From assembly GCF_002929215.1 (NCBI RefSeq), contig NZ_PJII01000024.1, positions 1 to 64,000 of the forward strand: a stretch of 64,000 nt of DNA, written 5' to 3'. This document shows positions 60,835 to 64,000 of this stretch, piece after piece. This DNA comes from Arthrobacter sp. ZGTC412. GTDB taxonomy: Bacteria; Actinomycetota; Actinomycetes; Actinomycetales; Micrococcaceae. A program made the translations under genes and the position numbers. The notes under the pieces are model-generated. The model saw only the letters and a list, made by a program, of their open reading frames with translations. It was not told the origin of the DNA and searched no databases. Positions within the stretch are counted from its first letter, which is position 1. Every line of letters begins with the position of its first letter.

Positions 60835-62139
60835 ATGACAGCTTCAGTGAACGTGCCCCTCAATTCACGCGGAAAACTCGCTGCATCATTGCCTGCCGAA
60901 CAGCTGGCAGAAATCACCGCGTTGTTTGCGTTCCGGCGCACCGGCTACTCCCTCGATGCCCCCTTCTACACCGACCGCTCGATCTTCAACATCGACATGG
61001 AGGCCATTTTCGGCCAGCACTGGATCTTTGCCGCCAGCACAGCCGAACTGCCGGAGCCGGGCGACTACGTCACCGTCGACTACGGCCCCTACTCCCTGAT
61101 TGTGCTGCGCAACGACGACGGCGACGTGAACGTCCTGCACAACGTATGCCGCCACCGCGGCGCCCGCGTTCTGACCGAAGCTGCCGGATCAACCGGAAAC
61201 CTGGTGTGTGGCTACCACTCCTGGACCTACTCCCCGGAGGGCAACCTGATCCATGCCTCCGCTCCCGGGGAAACGAAGTTCGACAAGAGCTGCTTCGGCC
61301 TCAAGCGCGCCCACGGCCGCGAGGTCGCCGGACTTATCTTCGTCTGCATTGCGAATGAACCGCCGACGGACTTCGACGAAACCGCAAAAATCTTTGAGCC
61401 CTACCTGGCGCCCCACGATCTCTCGAAGACAAAAATCGCCTACCAGCAGAACATCATCGAAGAGGGCAACTGGAAGCTCGTCATGGAGAACAACCGTGAG
61501 TGCTACCACTGCGACGGCCACCCTGAGCTCGCCTGCTCCCTCTTCCCCACCTGGGGACTGACGGAGGGACTGGTCCCGCCCCATCTTCAGGAAGTGTGGG
61601 ACCGGAACAAGGAAGCCCAGTCCTCCCTCGAAGAGCGTTGCCGCCGCTACGGCCTTCCCTACGAAGTGGTCGAGCAGCTAGACACCCGCATCGCGGGAAT
61701 CCGCATCTCGCGTGAATCCCTCGATGGAGAGGGCGAATCTTTCTCCGCCGACGGGCGCAGGCTTTCCAAAAAGCTGCTCGGTGACTTGCCCGACTTCCGC
61801 CTTGGCCGCTGCTCGATGCACCTGCAGCCCAACAGCTGGTTCCATTTCCTCGGCGACCACGTCATCACGTTCGGTGTCTTCCCCATCAACGAACACCAGA
61901 GCCTAGTTCGCACCACTTGGCTGGTGGCTGACGACGCAGTGGAAGGCGTCGACTACGACCTGGAAAAGCTCACCTACACCTGGAAGCAGACCAACCTGCA
62001 GGACAAGGCGTTCGTGGAGCTGTGCCAGCAGGGTGCCGGCAGCCCGGCCTACGAGCCCGGTCCCTACATGAAGAGCGAATACCAGGTCGAGGCATTCATC
62101 AACTGGTACGTGCAGCGTGTGCAGGAGCACTTGGCATGA
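60835..62139 (+). CDS. gbcA: Glycine betaine demethylase, Rieske oxygenase subunit
   Basis: A 434-residue Rieske-type oxygenase. The 2Fe-2S Rieske ligands are CRHRG near residue 105 and CGYHSW near residue 125. The mononuclear iron site is NWKLVMENNRECYHCDGHPE near residue 219, whose ENNRECYHC form is typical of GbcA-like betaine and stachydrine demethylases rather than aromatic dioxygenases. It hydroxylates an N-methyl group of glycine betaine, giving dimethylglycine and formaldehyde. The ATG at 60835 has an excellent GGGAGGAAA site; it overlaps the reductase gene by four bases. A BCCT transporter gene follows. Confidence 0.92.
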   Translation: MTASVNVPLNSRGKLAASLPAEQLAEITALFAFRRTGYSLDAPFYTDRSIFNIDMEAIFGQHWIFAASTAELPEPGDYVTVDYGPYSLIVLRNDDGDVNVLHNVCRHRGARVLTEAAGSTGNLVCGYHSWTYSPEGNLIHASAPGETKFDKSCFGLKRAHGREVAGLIFVCIANEPPTDFDETAKIFEPYLAPHDLSKTKIAYQQNIIEEGNWKLVMENNRECYHCDGHPELACSLFPTWGLTEGLVPPHLQEVWDRNKEAQSSLEERCRRYGLPYEVVEQLDTRIAGIRISRESLDGEGESFSADGRRLSKKLLGDLPDFRLGRCSMHLQPNSWFHFLGDHVITFGVFPINEHQSLVRTTWLVADDAVEGVDYDLEKLTYTWKQTNLQDKAFVELCQQGAGSPAYEPGPYMKSEYQVEAFINWYVQRVQEHLA

Positions 62140-63551
62140 TTGAACTCCTCACTGAGACGGCGATCCAGGAGCCACAGCGTATTCGTGGTCTTGAGATGCC
62201 GTGGAACAGGGTGATGGGAAGCGCCGAGACACCCGCCCGGGCAGCCCGTGCATTGGGCCCATGGCATCCGCAGGAGTTCATGGCCGAATGCGTCGAGACC
62301 GTTCCCGAGGTGGGCGGCATGATGACCTTCGTGTTCCGCCGCTGCGATGGTGCGCCCCTGGCGTTCCGTGCGGGCCAGTACGTGAACGTCGCATTTCCCG
62401 TGAATGGCGAGGACCAGGAACCGGTGGACCGCAGCTACTCGCTGTCCAGTTCGCCCACCGAGCCGTGGACCTTCAGCATCACCGTCAAACGCGACCCCAC
62501 AGGGCTGGTCTCGCCGTGGGTGCACCAGAACGTCAAACCCGGCACCGTTCTTGAGATGCTCGGACCGGTCGGGGCATTCCACCTGCCCGATGCCGACCGG
62601 CGGGCACGATATCTCCTGCTTGCCGCCGGCGCAGGCATCACTCCCATCATGTCCATGGTGCGGACCATCCACTCCCTGCCCGGAACGGCCGATGTCGTGG
62701 TGCTTTACCACGGAGCGGAGGCCGGAGGCTATGCCTTCCACCAGGAGCTGGCCTACATCGCCTCCGTGGACTCGCGGGTCAAGGTTTTCTACTCCCTGGG
62801 CGACCGCAACAAACCCGAGGGGTGGGAATGGCTCAGCGGAAGGCTGACGGCGGAAATGCTCGAGGAGGTGGCCCCCGATGCCAACGGCCGCCAGGTGTAC
62901 GCATGCGGTCCCGAGGGTTACCTGAACACGGCCACCGAGCTCCTCAAAAGGGTCGGTGTCGACGACACCTCCATCTACATGGAGTTCTTCTCGGGAGACC
63001 GCCAGACGCTCCTTGAATACCAGGCCGAGGTGGCGCATGCAGCCGACTTCGCGGAGGAGATCGCCGAGGAGATCGCCGAATCCGCCGAAGACTACTACGA
63101 AAGCCAGCCCGCCGCGTTCGGGCTCTACGAACCTGGTTACGACGCCGACGGAACCCTGCAGGCCTCCGGGCTGCCGCTGGAAATCGTCGACCCGGAGGTG
63201 CGCACCGCCGACCCCTCCGTCGACAGCCCGGGCGTGGAGCCGGAAGCCGGTTCCACTGATGCCTCGAGCTTCGACACAGTGGGATCAGGCAGCCTCACCA
63301 TGTCCTTCATGCGTACCGGCATCAATGTGCGCATTGACCCCGCCGAGCGCATCCTCGAGGTGGCCCAGCGTGCGGGCGTCAGGATTGGCGCGAACTGCAA
63401 GGAAGGCATGTGCGGCTCCTGCAAGGTCGTCAAGCTTTCCGGGGAGATCGAGATGAACCACCAGGGCGGGATCCGGGCACGGGAAATCTCTTCGGGCAAG
63501 TTCTTGCCCTGCTGCTCCACCGCGCAGACGGACCTGGTGATCGATGCCTAG
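62136..63551 (+). CDS. gbcB: Glycine betaine demethylase, ferredoxin-reductase subunit
   Basis: A 471-residue electron-transfer protein. The flavin domain has VDRSYSLSSSP (RxYS motif, near residue 99), the NAD domain has LLAAGAGITPIMSMVRTIHS and QVYACGPEGYLN, and a C-terminal plant-type 2Fe-2S domain has CKEGMCGSCKVVKLSG near residue 421 and PCCSTAQ. Between the reductase and ferredoxin parts lies an acidic insert of about 80 residues (EEIAEEIAESAEDYYES and more) not seen in typical GbcB. It passes electrons from NAD(P)H to GbcA. The start overlaps the gbcA stop (ATGA). Confidence 0.92.
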   Translation: MIELLTETAIQEPQRIRGLEMPWNRVMGSAETPARAARALGPWHPQEFMAECVETVPEVGGMMTFVFRRCDGAPLAFRAGQYVNVAFPVNGEDQEPVDRSYSLSSSPTEPWTFSITVKRDPTGLVSPWVHQNVKPGTVLEMLGPVGAFHLPDADRRARYLLLAAGAGITPIMSMVRTIHSLPGTADVVVLYHGAEAGGYAFHQELAYIASVDSRVKVFYSLGDRNKPEGWEWLSGRLTAEMLEEVAPDANGRQVYACGPEGYLNTATELLKRVGVDDTSIYMEFFSGDRQTLLEYQAEVAHAADFAEEIAEEIAESAEDYYESQPAAFGLYEPGYDADGTLQASGLPLEIVDPEVRTADPSVDSPGVEPEAGSTDASSFDTVGSGSLTMSFMRTGINVRIDPAERILEVAQRAGVRIGANCKEGMCGSCKVVKLSGEIEMNHQGGIRAREISSGKFLPCCSTAQTDLVIDA

Positions 63552-63650
63552 GACCCTCGATTACTGAATGCCAGGAAGCCCGATCTTCCGCCCGGCTTGG
63601 GGACGCCGGAGTAGAGCGTCAACCCATGAATTCAAACCAAAGGACTTGAC

Positions 63651-64000
63651 ATGGCTTTGAACAGCGACATCCGTCCGGATGCCCAACCCCCCATTCAGCT
63701 GGAGGAGCCCCAACCCGCTCCTGCAACGGAAAGCTCTCCTTCCTCCCACGACTCACACGACGCGGAGGACACCCAGCAGATCCTGCAGGAGCTCCGCCTG
63801 GGCCGCTCCGAACAGGCTGTGGCAGAACGCCGTAACCGCAAGCTCACCCTCGACAAAGCCACCTTCGGCATCACCGGAATCCTCGCGCTGGCCTTCGTGG
63901 CCTGGGGCTTCCTGGGCCGGGACAGCCTTTCCGCCACCTCCACCATCGCCCTCAACTGGGTGATGGAATACACCGGCTGGCTCTTTATGGTCCTGGCCTC
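63651..64000 (+). CDS. BCCT-family transporter, partial (N-terminal part)
   Basis: The first 116 residues of a gene that runs off the window. A long polar N-terminus, rich in Pro, Ser, Asp and Gln, is followed by LTLDKATFGITGILALAFVA, WGFLGRDSLSATSTIALNWV and MEYTGWLFMVLA. This pattern, especially helix 1 and the 'W-x-F' run into 'N-W-V-x-x-x-x-G-W', fits the betaine/carnitine/choline transporter family. AAAGGACTTGAC precedes the ATG. Directly after gbcAB, it most likely imports glycine betaine. The polar head of about 65 residues may act in osmosensing, as cytoplasmic ends do in other BCCT proteins. Confidence 0.85.
   Translation, partial: MALNSDIRPDAQPPIQLEEPQPAPATESSPSSHDSHDAEDTQQILQELRLGRSEQAVAERRNRKLTLDKATFGITGILALAFVAWGFLGRDSLSATSTIALNWVMEYTGWLFMVLA

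Overview
The window is a stretch of high-GC actinobacterial chromosome. Gene content and codon use point to the Micrococcaceae (Arthrobacter, Pseudarthrobacter or Paenarthrobacter); this is inferred from style and content, because no rRNA, tRNA or other marker gene is present. It is almost entirely catabolic: short operons of transporters and enzymes, each beside a one-component regulator, with palindromic operators visible in several divergent intergenic regions. I found no phage, insertion sequence, CRISPR array, tRNA or riboswitch.

Layout. 0-2.6 kb: a small membrane protein divergent from a TetR regulator, a HAD-type phosphatase and a frameshifted NTF2/SnoaL-like gene. 2.7-10.4 kb: an oxidative cluster (esterase, FAH-family hydrolase, FAD monooxygenase, DUF3500 protein), a convergent quercetinase-like bicupin and a type-B carboxylesterase. 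10.4-14.5 kb: a HisD-family dehydrogenase of the HpsN (sulfopropanediol dehydrogenase) type, an MHS transporter and a LacI regulator, with two identical palindromic operators in front. 14.5-15.9 kb: a Ser/Thr kinase with a GAF domain. 16.2-23.2 kb: M20 hydrolases, an amidohydrolase, a second MHS transporter and a PucR-type regulator. 23.2-29.6 kb: a RelA/SpoT-domain protein, a secreted M1 peptidase, a LacI regulator, and an XRE-cupin regulator / DMT transporter / DapA-family aldolase operon. 30-33.7 kb: a nucleoside operon (hydrolase, MFS permease, ribokinase). 33.7-42 kb: an aromatic-acid-type permease divergent from an arylformamidase-like hydrolase, a LysR/EamA/PfkB locus, an orphan sulfonate-type binding protein, and a DUF2306/TetR pair with two operators. 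42.1-46.3 kb: a NodB-fold deacetylase, an NCS1 permease and a PucR regulator.

46.3-47.6 kb holds the most unusual structure: one DUF559 (VSR-like nuclease fold) gene bracketed by two arrays of 32-bp-period repeats that lie in opposite orientation on its two sides.

47.6-57.4 kb is a compact minus-strand operon, glyA-soxB-soxD-soxA-soxG-sdaA-purU, divergent from a GntR/FCD regulator. Together these take sarcosine to glycine, serine and pyruvate and release the one-carbon unit as formate. 57.4-64 kb carries a CynX-type permease, an IclR regulator, a LysR regulator divergent from gbcAB (glycine betaine demethylase), and the start of a BCCT betaine/choline transporter cut by the window end. The right half is therefore mainly a methylated-amine (glycine betaine to pyruvate) region, but the dimethylglycine-demethylating step is not in the window.
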